Positions 1 to 6,245 of a DNA stretch of 7,011 nucleotides are shown piece by piece. The stretch covers positions 1-7,011 of the forward strand of contig USNX01000062.1 of assembly GCA_900556205.1 (NCBI GenBank), read 5' to 3'. Numbering within the stretch: position 1 is the first letter of the stretch; every line of letters begins with the position of its first letter. The notes beneath the pieces are model-generated. The model saw only the letters and a program-made list of their open reading frames with translations. It did no database searches and was not told the DNA's origin. The DNA is from an uncultured Collinsella sp. (GTDB taxonomy: Bacteria > Actinomycetota > Coriobacteriia > Coriobacteriales > Coriobacteriaceae). The position numbers and the translations under genes are program-made.

Positions 1-998
1 GGGAAGGCGCGCGCCAGACCCCGCTCGTGACCCACGAGCGGTAGGCTGCGCAGGCCCGGGGCATCGGCGATCACACCGGCGTCGCCCGGCAGCGCCACCA
101 TCACGCGCGCGACGGTAGTGTGACGGCCCTGGTCGTCGCGCTCGCGCACACCGCCGGTCGCCAACGTATCGTGGCCCAGCAGTGCATTGAGCAGCGTCGA
201 CTTGCCGGCACCCGACTCGCCCAGAATCATGGCGCAGCTCCCGGCAGGCACGCAGGCACGGACCCCGTCCAGGCCGCGGCCCTCGGCAGAGGACGTCACG
301 ATCACGCGCACGTCCGGACCTACCAGGCGGCGCACGCGGTCCAGATCGCGCTCGAGCTCCTCGGCATCGCAGCGGTCAGCTTTGGTGAGCACCACCACCG
401 GTTCGGCATCGCAGTCGAGCGCCAACACCAGCGAGCGCGCCACGCGGTCGAGCAGCACCTCACCGGCACCGAGCGCCTGCACGATTAGCACGCTATCCAC
501 GTTGGAGCAGAGCACCTGACGCTCTCCACGGGCACGGCCGCGCCAACGCTCAAAGCTCGTACGGCGCGGCAGAACGCACTCAATCACGCCCATATCGTGC
601 CCGGGAGCGCGGCGCACCGCCACACGGTCGCCCACGGCGGGCAGCAGCACCTCGTCCTCGCCGCGCGACTTGGCAAACCCCACGGCATGCTCGGCACGAA
701 AGGTATCGTCGGCCGTCGCCACCAGCGGAAACCCGCGATCTAAGCGCACCACGGCGCCAAGCTGCATCTGCTCGGGCTCCTCAGCATGTGCGCAAAAGTC
801 GTCAAATGCCGCCCGCTGAGCCCCATCGACCGGCAGGTCATCAAACGCCGGGACATCCTGCAGCGCGTCAAGTCCCGGCACGCTTGCCAGCAACTCCTCG
901 GCAGACGCGAGAGCCTCGGTCGCAAGCTTCCGACGACGATCACGCTTAGCCCGCGCCCCCGTCGTCTTTTTCTTCGCCTTAGCCTTAGCCTTAGCCAC
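1..998 (-). CDS. rsgA: Ribosome small subunit-dependent GTPase A (RsgA/YjeQ), 3' end outside window
   Basis: Circularly permuted GTPase that binds the maturing 30S ribosomal subunit and hydrolyses GTP to promote late assembly and factor release in the cytoplasm. The minus-strand frame is open from the GTG at 998 to the window edge (332 residues seen). The motifs come in the permuted RsgA order: G4 TKAD (205-208), G5-like TSSAEG (235-240), P-loop GESGAGKST (260-268), G2 RHTT (292-295) and G3 DAPG (312-315). An OB-fold-like segment covers about residues 78-150, and the stretch ending in QVLCSNVDSV (161-170) matches the usual junction to the GTPase core. The C-terminal zinc-binding domain would lie beyond the edge. 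GTG is chosen as start because GGGAGG lies 5 nt upstream and no ATG in frame fits better. Unusual: a basic Lys/Ala-rich N-terminal extension of about 70 residues before the OB fold. The family call is very secure; the start is fairly secure. Confidence -1.
   Translation of the reverse strand, partial: MAKAKAKAKKKTTGARAKRDRRRKLATEALASAEELLASVPGLDALQDVPAFDDLPVDGAQRAAFDDFCAHAEEPEQMQLGAVVRLDRGFPLVATADDTFRAEHAVGFAKSRGEDEVLLPAVGDRVAVRRAPGHDMGVIECVLPRRTSFERWRGRARGERQVLCSNVDSVLIVQALGAGEVLLDRVARSLVLALDCDAEPVVVLTKADRCDAEELERDLDRVRRLVGPDVRVIVTSSAEGRGLDGVRACVPAGSCAMILGESGAGKSTLLNALLGHDTLATGGVRERDDQGRHTTVARVMVALPGDAGVIADAPGLRSLPLVGHERGLARAF
976..996 (-). repeat. Hexanucleotide tandem repeat in the rsgA 5' end
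   Basis: About 3.5 copies of a 6-bp unit (CCTTAG on the plus strand) lie directly after the rsgA start codon. They encode alternating Ala-Lys residues at the N-terminus. Because the unit is a multiple of three, slippage would add or remove Ala-Lys pairs without a frameshift. Confidence -1.
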
Positions 999-1003
999 AA
1001 ACG

Positions 1004-1009
1004 CCTCCC
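1004..1009 (-). promoter_or_regulatory. rsgA ribosome binding site
   Basis: GGGAGG on the minus strand lies 5 nt before the GTG at 998. It decides the non-ATG start for rsgA. Confidence -1.
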
Positions 1010-1047
1010 AGCACAAAACCACACAACTGAGCAGGTATTTTACCCAT

Positions 1048-1083
1048 AAAAAAGAGTCGGTCGAGCAACTGCTCGACCGACTC
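1048..1083 (-). terminator. Rho-independent terminator after the calcium ATPase
   Basis: Positions 1054-1067 and 1070-1083 are perfect reverse complements (14 bp, in practice 13 bp with a 4-nt loop). The adjoining A-run at 1048-1053 gives six U in the minus-strand transcript directly after the stem. It therefore ends leftward transcription from the ATPase gene at 1244-3925. It sits only about 40 nt before the rsgA ribosome binding site, so rsgA needs read-through or a promoter overlapping this element. Confidence -1.
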
Positions 1084-1143
1084 ACACACTTTCCCTCAGC
1101 CCTTTATCATCCGCGCGGGAGAAAAGCCAGCAAGGATACCGCA

Positions 1144-1231
1144 GGGCCCGCCCCGGAAGCCCTTTCTCCCGAACGATCCCGCAGCGCGAAGCGCGAGGAC
1201 CAGTGAGGGAGAAAGGGCGTGGGGCGGGCCC
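1144..1231. repeat. Long imperfect inverted repeat in the ATPase 3' untranslated region
   Basis: The left arm at 1144-1170 and the right arm at 1207-1231 pair over 11 bp (1144-1154 with 1221-1231) and 12 bp (1159-1170 with 1207-1218). A small internal loop (4 nt against 2 nt) separates the two blocks. The 36-nt centre holds a short GCGC-TTC-GCGC hairpin. It lies between the ATPase stop codon and the terminator and is not followed by a T-run on either strand, so it is not a simple terminator. It may be a REP-like repeat or an mRNA 3' stabiliser; the function is unknown. Confidence -1.
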
Positions 1232-1243
1232 GGACAGGTTAAC

Positions 1244-3925
1244 TTACTCCTTCTCGACCGCGCGCATGATCGCCTTGTAGATCTCCATCAACGGGATGAT
1301 CAGGAAGGCCAGGCCCAGCGCGGCAAGAACGCCCTTGAGCTCAAGCGTCACAGGGCCAAAGAACATCTCGGCAAGCGTCGGCTGCACGGTCACGATCACC
1401 GTCAACACCAGTGCCAGCGCGGCAGAAGCCCACAGCCACTTGTTCTGCTTCTTCATGGTGAACAGCGACGCACGACGGCTGCGCATATTGAAGCAGTGGA
1501 AAATCTCGACCATGTTGAGCGTGATGAACGCCATCATCACGCCTTCCTCGTCGGCATTGCCGGCGATCATATCGGCGATGTGGATGTAGCCCATGTCAAA
1601 GTACACGCCCACAAAGAAGCTCGCCAGCACCAGCACGGTGATGATCAGACCCTGGACCACGCAGTCCAGGCCCATGTGACCGGCAAAGACACCGTCCTTG
1701 GCGTTGCGCGGCTTGCGCTTCATGATGTCACCCTCGGCATCCTCCATGCCCAGCGCGAGCGCGGGGAAGCAGTCGGTGACCAGGTTCACCCACAGCAGCT
1801 GCACCGGCTGGAAGATGGTAAAGCCGATGAGCGTGGCGATAAACACCGAGAAGACCTCGGCAAGGTTAGCCGAAAGCAGGAACTGGATGACCTTACGAAT
1901 GTTGTCGTAGATACGACGGCCCTCTTCGCAGGCACCGATGATGGTGGCGAAATTGTCGTCGGCGAGCACCATGTCGGCGACGTTCTTGGTGACGTCGGTA
2001 CCAGTAATGCCCATGCCCACGCCGATGTCGGCGCGCTTGATGGACGGGGCGTCGTTGACGCCGTCGCCCGTCATGGCCACGATCTGGTCGCGCGACTTCC
2101 AAGCCTCGACGATGCGTGTCTTGTGCTCGGGTTGGACGCGGGCGTACACGCCGTAGTCCTCGATGTGCGCGTCGAGTTCCTCGTCGCTCATGCGATCGAG
2201 GTCGGCACCGGTGATGGCATGGTTGCGATCGGTGACGATGCCCAGCTGCTTGGCGATGGCCACGGCGGTGTCGATGTGGTCGCCCGTGATCATGACGGTG
2301 CGAATACCGGCATCGTGGGCCTCGCGGATGGCGTCGGCGACCTCGGGGCGGACAGGGTCAATCATGCCGGACAGGCCGCAGAAGACCAGGTCGTGCTCGA
2401 GCGCAGCGGGGCTGCAGTCGCTCGGGACCTCGGTGTAGGTGCGGCTTGCCAGCGCCAGCACGCGCAGGGCCTCGTCGGCCATGGCCTTGTTGGCGGCCAC
2501 GAGCTCGGCGCGACGCTCCTCGGTCAGCGGAACGACCTTGTCGCCGTCGTAGATATGGGTGCACAGGCCGATCACCACGTCGGGCGCGCCCTTGGTGTAC
2601 TGCTCATACTCGCCGTCCAGGGTCTCGACGACCACGGACATCATCTTACGGCCCGAGTCGAACGGGGCCTCGCCCACACGCGGGTGCTCGGCGGTCAGGC
2701 CGGTGAGGCCCGCCTTGCCGGCGTCGTTGACGAGCGCGCACTCAGTCGGCTCGCCCACGGCCTCGCCCAGCTCCTCGTCCCACTGGGCATCGGAGCACAG
2801 AGCCATGCCGGCCAGGAACTTCTCCTTAGGCGCGGCGAGCTCGTGCTTGACGACGGTCATCTTGTTTTGGGTAAGGGTACCGGTCTTGTCGGAGCAGATG
2901 GTCTGCGTGCAGCCGAGAGTCTCGACGGCAGAGAGCTTGCGGATGATTGCCTGGCGCTTGGCCATCTTGGTCACGCCAAGCGACAGCACGATGGTCACGA
3001 CGGCGACCAGGCCCTCGGGGATGGCAGCGACGGCGAGCGAGACGGCAACCATAAAGGTATCGAGCAGGGCGGTCGGGTCGGTAAGGACGTTGCCCACGCC
3101 GTGGCGGATGATATCAACGCCAAAGATGACGACGCAGATGACGATAACCATGATGGTGAGGATGCGGCTGAGCTCGGCAAGCTTCACCTGCAGCGGCGTG
3201 AGCTCTTCCTTGGCCTCGGCCAGGGCGCCGGCAATCTTGCCCATCTCGGTGTTCATACCGGTACCGACCACGACGGCGCGACCGCGACCGTACACCACGG
3301 TGGAACCCATGTAGCACATGTTCTTGCGGTCGCCGAGCGGCACGTCGTCGGTGCCGGTGGCGAGCTCGATCACGTTGGCATGCTTCTCGACAGGCACGGA
3401 CTCGCCGGTGAGTGCAGCCTCTTCGATCTTCATCGTGGCGCTCTCGAGCACGCGGCAGTCGGCCGGGACGGAGTCGCCCGCCTCGAGCATGATCACATCG
3501 CCAGGCACGAGCTCGGCACTCGGCAGGTGCACGAGCTTGCCGTCGCGCAGAACCTTGGACTGCGCCGCGCTCATCTCCTGCAATGCCTCGAGAGCTTCCT
3601 CGCTCTTGGCCTCCTGAACCACGCCCAGCACCGAGTTGACGATAACGACGAACATGATGATGGCGACGTCGGCAAAGTCCGCCTCACCCTTGACCATGCC
3701 CGTGAGTGCACTGATGACGGCGGCAACGATCAGCATGATGACCATGGGGTCGGCCATCTGCTCAAAGAAGCGCTTCCACAACGGCGTCTTCTCGGCTTCC
3801 TCGAGCTTGTTAGGGCCTGTCTTGGCGAGGCGCGACGACGCCTCGTCGTTGCTCAGGCCGAGGTTCTCATCGACACCTTGGTCGCTGAGTACCTCCGCCG
3901 CGGCGGACAGGTATTCCTTTTGCAT
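1244..3925 (-). CDS. Calcium-transporting P-type ATPase (SERCA/PMCA-like, P2 type)
   Basis: Membrane pump of 893 residues that uses ATP to move cations, most likely Ca2+ outward. Domain order is complete: N-terminal cation-ATPase domain (about 10-75); TM1 and TM2 (about 58-104); A domain with TGES (173-176); TM3 and TM4 (about 254-318) with PEGL (303-306); phosphorylation motif DKTGT with Asp346; nucleotide-binding domain with KGAPD (445-449); P domain with TGDH (547-550) and GDGVNDAP (620-627); then TM5-TM10 (about 678-886). Calcium-ligand positions known from SERCA appear conserved: Glu304 in TM4, Asn687 and Glu690 in TM5, Asn714, Thr717 and Asp718 in TM6, and Glu807 in TM8. No signal peptide is expected. 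The ATG is supported by AGGAGG 9 nt upstream. The gene is followed by a 3' inverted repeat and a terminator, so it is probably monocistronic. The P2 Ca2+ class is secure from motifs; direction and exact ion are inferred from the family. Confidence -1.
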   Translation of the reverse strand: MQKEYLSAAAEVLSDQGVDENLGLSNDEASSRLAKTGPNKLEEAEKTPLWKRFFEQMADPMVIMLIVAAVISALTGMVKGEADFADVAIIMFVVIVNSVLGVVQEAKSEEALEALQEMSAAQSKVLRDGKLVHLPSAELVPGDVIMLEAGDSVPADCRVLESATMKIEEAALTGESVPVEKHANVIELATGTDDVPLGDRKNMCYMGSTVVYGRGRAVVVGTGMNTEMGKIAGALAEAKEELTPLQVKLAELSRILTIMVIVICVVIFGVDIIRHGVGNVLTDPTALLDTFMVAVSLAVAAIPEGLVAVVTIVLSLGVTKMAKRQAIIRKLSAVETLGCTQTICSDKTGTLTQNKMTVVKHELAAPKEKFLAGMALCSDAQWDEELGEAVGEPTECALVNDAGKAGLTGLTAEHPRVGEAPFDSGRKMMSVVVETLDGEYEQYTKGAPDVVIGLCTHIYDGDKVVPLTEERRAELVAANKAMADEALRVLALASRTYTEVPSDCSPAALEHDLVFCGLSGMIDPVRPEVADAIREAHDAGIRTVMITGDHIDTAVAIAKQLGIVTDRNHAITGADLDRMSDEELDAHIEDYGVYARVQPEHKTRIVEAWKSRDQIVAMTGDGVNDAPSIKRADIGVGMGITGTDVTKNVADMVLADDNFATIIGACEEGRRIYDNIRKVIQFLLSANLAEVFSVFIATLIGFTIFQPVQLLWVNLVTDCFPALALGMEDAEGDIMKRKPRNAKDGVFAGHMGLDCVVQGLIITVLVLASFFVGVYFDMGYIHIADMIAGNADEEGVMMAFITLNMVEIFHCFNMRSRRASLFTMKKQNKWLWASAALALVLTVIVTVQPTLAEMFFGPVTLELKGVLAALGLAFLIIPLMEIYKAIMRAVEKE

Positions 3926-3934
3926 ATAGAGTCC

Positions 3935-3989
3935 CCTCCTGGGATTCGGGCCACTCAGCAGATTGATGCCCGATCATAATTCCCAGGAG
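3935..3989 (-). promoter_or_regulatory. Hairpin occluding the ATPase Shine-Dalgarno sequence
   Basis: The ATPase ribosome binding site AGGAGG (minus strand, 3935-3940) lies within an inverted repeat. Positions 3936-3944 pair perfectly with 3981-3989 (9 bp, CTCCTGGGA on the plus strand). Two more A-T pairs follow around a bulge, and then a second 5-bp stem (3947-3951 with 3968-3972). In a transcript starting upstream of 3989, five of six Shine-Dalgarno bases would be paired. This could be a cis-acting RNA switch of pump translation. As double-stranded DNA it could instead be a protein-binding palindrome. It does not show the conserved loop sequences I know for the yybP-ykoY manganese riboswitch. 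Confidence -1.
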
Positions 3990-4004
3990 AAGGGCAAGGG
4001 CTCA

Positions 4005-4033
4005 TCAAGGCTGCCGTGCTGAGCGGCAGTTGA
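4005..4033 (-). promoter_or_regulatory. Upstream hairpin in the putative ATPase leader
   Basis: CTGCCG (4011-4016) and CGGCAG (4024-4029) pair around a 7-nt loop. Beyond a 2-nt bulge, TCAA (4005-4008) pairs with TTGA (4030-4033), giving about 10 bp. No T-run follows on either strand, so it does not look like an intrinsic terminator. With the hairpin at 3936-3989 it would make a two-stem leader. Confidence -1.
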
Positions 4034-4043
4034 TAGTGGAGCT

Positions 4044-4073
4044 ATGGTACCCCAAAGCGGCGCGTCTAGCCAA
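4044..4073 (-). promoter_or_regulatory. Possible ATPase promoter
   Basis: On the minus strand, TTGGCT (4068-4073) and TACCAT (4044-4049) are 18 bp apart and each match 4 of 6 consensus bases. Transcription would start near 4037 and include both leader hairpins. The match is weak. An alternative -10, TATGAT at 3973-3978, would leave out the anti-Shine-Dalgarno arm. Confidence -1.
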
Positions 4074-4077
4074 AACA

Positions 4078-4089
4078 TTCCAATTGGAA
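4078..4089. promoter_or_regulatory. Perfect 12-bp palindrome, possible operator
   Basis: TTCCAATTGGAA is a perfect palindrome just upstream of the putative ATPase -35 box. Its position suits a regulator site, but no specific regulator is recognised. Confidence -1.
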
Positions 4090-4114
4090 ACACGGCTCGA
4101 GTGCAACGATGCAG

Positions 4115-4286
4115 ACCGTATGATGTTCGACATTGATAAAACGTTTTTTCTTCGGTGCATCATCAAACTGAAATATCGCCCAGATAGCAGCGGTTAGAAC
4201 GGTTGGTAAAGTTTTTGCATATACCGTTTATTCGCAAAAAATGAACTTCTAATTCGGCATACGGTCGATTTTTTGGGGTATTCGGT
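4115..4286. promoter_or_regulatory. Cluster of ACGGT/ACCGT motifs upstream of pyruvate kinase
   Basis: ACCGT or ACGGT occurs at 4115-4119, 4199-4203, 4223-4227 and 4261-4265, and a TCGGT variant lies at 4282-4286. The middle two form a 6-bp inverted repeat AACGGT/ACCGTT. GACCGTATG at 4114-4122 is the exact reverse complement of CATACGGTC at 4258-4266. CGGTCG at 4262-4267 recurs at 4283-4288, exactly 21 bp (two helical turns) on, just upstream of and within the pyk promoter. This suggests sites for a regulator; which one is unknown. Confidence -1.
4138..4147. promoter_or_regulatory. AAAACGTTTT palindrome, LacI-family-like operator core
   Basis: A perfect 10-bp palindrome with a central CG flanked by A and T runs resembles the core of LacI-family operators. 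It lies about 150 bp upstream of the pyk -10 box, which is far for direct repression, so the call is weak. Confidence -1.
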
Positions 4287-4303
4287 CGGCATTTCGTTAT
4301 AAT
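4273..4303 (+). promoter_or_regulatory. Pyruvate kinase promoter
   Basis: A perfect TATAAT -10 box lies at 4298-4303. The -35 region is poor: TTGGGG at 4273-4278 with a 19-bp spacer is the best candidate. The surrounding DNA is AT-rich compared with the genes. Transcription would start near 4310, leaving a leader of about 57 nt. The weak -35 suggests help from an activator. Confidence -1.
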
Positions 4304-4350
4304 CATCTCAGTTTTATTTCTTATGGTTTATCTATCAGCGCAAGACGATG

Positions 4351-4366
4351 TCAGATGGAGGTCTGA
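4351..4366 (+). promoter_or_regulatory. pyk ribosome binding site displayed in a small hairpin loop
   Basis: GGAGG at 4357-4361 is 5 nt before the ATG at 4367. It is flanked by the perfect inverted repeat TCAGA (4351-4355) and TCTGA (4362-4366), which would place TGGAGG in a 6-nt loop. The stem is short and mostly A-U/G-C mixed, so it is only marginally stable. Confidence -1.
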
Positions 4367-5827
4367 ATGTACAAGCGCACCAAGATTGTATGCACCATGG
4401 GTCCCGCCTGCGATAGCGACGAGACCATCCGCGAGATGATCAAGGCGGGCATGAACGTCGCCCGTTTTAACTTCTCGCACGGATCCTACGACGAGCACCA
4501 CGGTCGCATCGAGCGCGTCCGTCGTATTTCCAAGGAGCTCGGTCTGCCCGTCGGCATCCTGCTCGACACCAAGGGCCCCGAGGTCCGCACCGGCCTTCTG
4601 GTCGACGGCAAGAAGGTTGCCGTCAAGACCGGCGATAAGATCGTCGTCACCGCTCAGCCCACGTCCGAGGATTTCCACGGCACCGCTGAGCACATCTCCC
4701 TCGACTACCTGGCTCTGCCCTCCGAGGTCGAGAAGGGCTCCCTTATCCTGATCGATGATGGTCTGGTTGCCCTCGAGGTCGAGTCCGTCGACGGCCAGGA
4801 CATGACCTGCGTCGTTAAGAACGACGGCCTGATCGGCGAGCGCAAGGGCGTCAACATGCCCAACGTCAACATCTCGCTGCCCGCTATCACCGAGCGCGAT
4901 CGTCAGGACATCCTCTTTGGCCTGACCGAGAACATCGACTACATCGCCGCTTCCTTCATCCGTGACGGCGAGTCCGTCCGCGGCATTCGCAAGCTTTGCC
5001 GCGAGAACGGTGGCGAGCACGTGACGATTTTCCCGAAGATCGAGTGCGCCCTGGGCGTCGAGAACTTCGACGAGATCCTCGAGGCTTCCGACGGCATCAT
5101 GGTCGCCCGTGGCGACCTGGGCATCGAGATTAAGCCCGAGCTCGTTCCCCACATCCAAAAGGAGATCATCGCTAAGTGCAATGCGGCCTACAAGCCCGTT
5201 ATCACCGCTACGCAGATGCTCGACTCCATGCAGCAGAACCCGCGCCCGACGCGCGCCGAGGTTGCCGACGTTGCTAACGCCATTTACGACGGCACCGACG
5301 CCGTTATGCTCTCTGGCGAGTCCGCTGCCGGTAAGTACCCGGTCGAGGCCGTCAAGATGCAGGCCAGCATTGCTCTCGAGGCCGAGAAGTACCTCCCGGC
5401 CCACGCTCCGCTCGAGGTTCCGGCCGACGCTCATGGCACCCGCGTTGTTAACAACGTTGTGGGTATGTCCGCTGTGAACATGGCCACCACCGTTGGCGCC
5501 AAGTGCATCACCGTGCCGACGACCACCGGTCGTACCGCTCGCCTGATTTCGCACTTCCGTCCCAACATGCCGATCTGCGCGTTCTCCCGCCACGAGTGGG
5601 CCGTCCAGCAGATGATCATGTACTGGGGCGTTATCCCGCATCAGGCCGAGATTACCCAGGGCACCGTCAACGGCACGATCGTCAAGGCGATCGAGACCGC
5701 TAAGGAGCTCGGCTACGTCGAGGCCGGCGACCTGACCGTCGCTACCGCCGGCGATCCCCGCATGAGCGTCCAGCTCGAGGACAAGGTCTCCTCGACCAAC
5801 GTCGCTTACGTCGCTCAGGTGCGCTAA
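4367..5827 (+). CDS. pyk: Pyruvate kinase
   Basis: Cytosolic enzyme (486 residues) of the last step of glycolysis, converting phosphoenolpyruvate and ADP to pyruvate and ATP. The barrel (A domain) begins at the N-terminus with the substrate and ADP-site residues in VARFNFSHG (31-39; Arg33, Asn35, Ser37) and DTKGPEVRTG (67-76). The B domain (about 71-168) ends at GERKGVNMP. The barrel resumes with catalytic Lys224, metal ligands Glu226 and Asp250 in MVARGDLGIE, and TATQMLDSM (280-288) with Thr282. DGTDAVMLSGESAAGKYP (308-325) closes the active-site half. The C domain (about 340-486) holds TTTGRTARLISHFRP (385-399), the region that binds allosteric sugar phosphates in relatives. Length is close to that of short bacterial type I enzymes such as E. 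coli PykF, without the extra C-terminal PEP-utilisers domain of some Bacillus enzymes. The start is fixed by GGAGG 5 nt upstream. It is transcribed alone, with its own promoter and terminator. The call is very secure. Confidence -1.
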   Translation: MYKRTKIVCTMGPACDSDETIREMIKAGMNVARFNFSHGSYDEHHGRIERVRRISKELGLPVGILLDTKGPEVRTGLLVDGKKVAVKTGDKIVVTAQPTSEDFHGTAEHISLDYLALPSEVEKGSLILIDDGLVALEVESVDGQDMTCVVKNDGLIGERKGVNMPNVNISLPAITERDRQDILFGLTENIDYIAASFIRDGESVRGIRKLCRENGGEHVTIFPKIECALGVENFDEILEASDGIMVARGDLGIEIKPELVPHIQKEIIAKCNAAYKPVITATQMLDSMQQNPRPTRAEVADVANAIYDGTDAVMLSGESAAGKYPVEAVKMQASIALEAEKYLPAHAPLEVPADAHGTRVVNNVVGMSAVNMATTVGAKCITVPTTTGRTARLISHFRPNMPICAFSRHEWAVQQMIMYWGVIPHQAEITQGTVNGTIVKAIETAKELGYVEAGDLTVATAGDPRMSVQLEDKVSSTNVAYVAQVR

Positions 5828-5859
5828 AACGAACTTGCAAGCATACTTGCATTGCAAAG

Positions 5860-5892
5860 GGCCCGGAAGGCTTCGCCTTCCGGGCCTTTTTT
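5860..5892 (+). terminator. Rho-independent terminator after pyk
   Basis: Positions 5860-5870 and 5876-5886 form a perfect 11-bp GC-rich stem with a CTTCG loop, followed by six T (5887-5892). It begins about 30 nt after the pyk stop codon. Confidence -1.
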
Positions 5893-6071
5893 CTGTGCCA
5901 ATGCCGCCGCACGGCAAAACACGCACTCATTTCTTTACCAAAAGCGCGAAATCCACCCTTCGAGGCCCAAAAAATAAAGCCCCAAGCGCTAAAAGTGTTC
6001 GCCCGGTGGCAAACCCACACCTCACACAGGGCTGATAAATCGTTTTAGCAAGAACCAAATCGACCTGGTTT

Positions 6072-6197
6072 TCGGAAGCATGCGGCAAATTCTGGAACCT
6101 CCGAGCACACCCTGTTTTTTCGCAACAAAATGCCTGATAAACTAGCCTCAAAAGCAAGGTCCGCTCATAGGGTTCAGATTTTGCCGCATACTTCCGG
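6072..6197. repeat. Large imperfect inverted repeat element (about 125 bp)
   Basis: Positions 6073-6099 pair with 6171-6196, with two mismatches and one bulged G (25 base pairs). The arms contain CGGAAG and ATGCGGCAAA on the left and their complements on the right. The central 71 nt are AT-rich and have no strong secondary structure that I can see. It ends about 54 bp before the start codon of the hypothetical gene. It could be a MITE-like repeat, a structured leader or a small-RNA locus. Confidence -1.
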
Positions 6198-6239
6198 ATT
6201 GACGCTGGCATCACTCGCTTCAAAGAGATGATTTCGGCC

Positions 6240-6245
6240 AGGAGG
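6240..6245 (+). promoter_or_regulatory. Ribosome binding site of the hypothetical gene
   Basis: AGGAGG lies 5 nt before the ATG at 6251. It is near-ideal and is the main support for this start. Confidence -1.

Noticed and set aside
120..519. Plus-strand open frames of 110-122 codons at the left end
   Set aside because: They overlap rsgA on the opposite strand, where all GTPase motifs are found; no independent ribosome binding site or domain was seen.
740..1024. 94-codon minus-strand open frame
   Set aside because: It is in a different frame from rsgA over the same DNA and is Arg/Leu-rich; the rsgA frame explains this region.
1496..3979. 827-codon plus-strand open frame opposite the calcium ATPase
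   Set aside because: It is exactly antisense to a gene with all P-type ATPase motifs. Its product is rich in His, Asp, Gly and Val with no domain, as expected from the reverse complement of GC-rich codons.
3926..4050. yybP-ykoY manganese riboswitch in the ATPase leader
   Set aside because: This class is known upstream of some P-type ATPases, but its conserved loop sequences are not present here.
5834..5857. Repeated TTGCA motifs after the pyk stop codon
   Set aside because: Three short copies including an 8-bp palindrome, but too short and too close to the terminator to support a function.
4328..5926. 532-codon minus-strand open frame opposite pyruvate kinase
   Set aside because: It is antisense to a complete, motif-rich pyk gene. 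The composition is low-complexity (Asp, Gly, Leu, Val), typical of a shadow frame.
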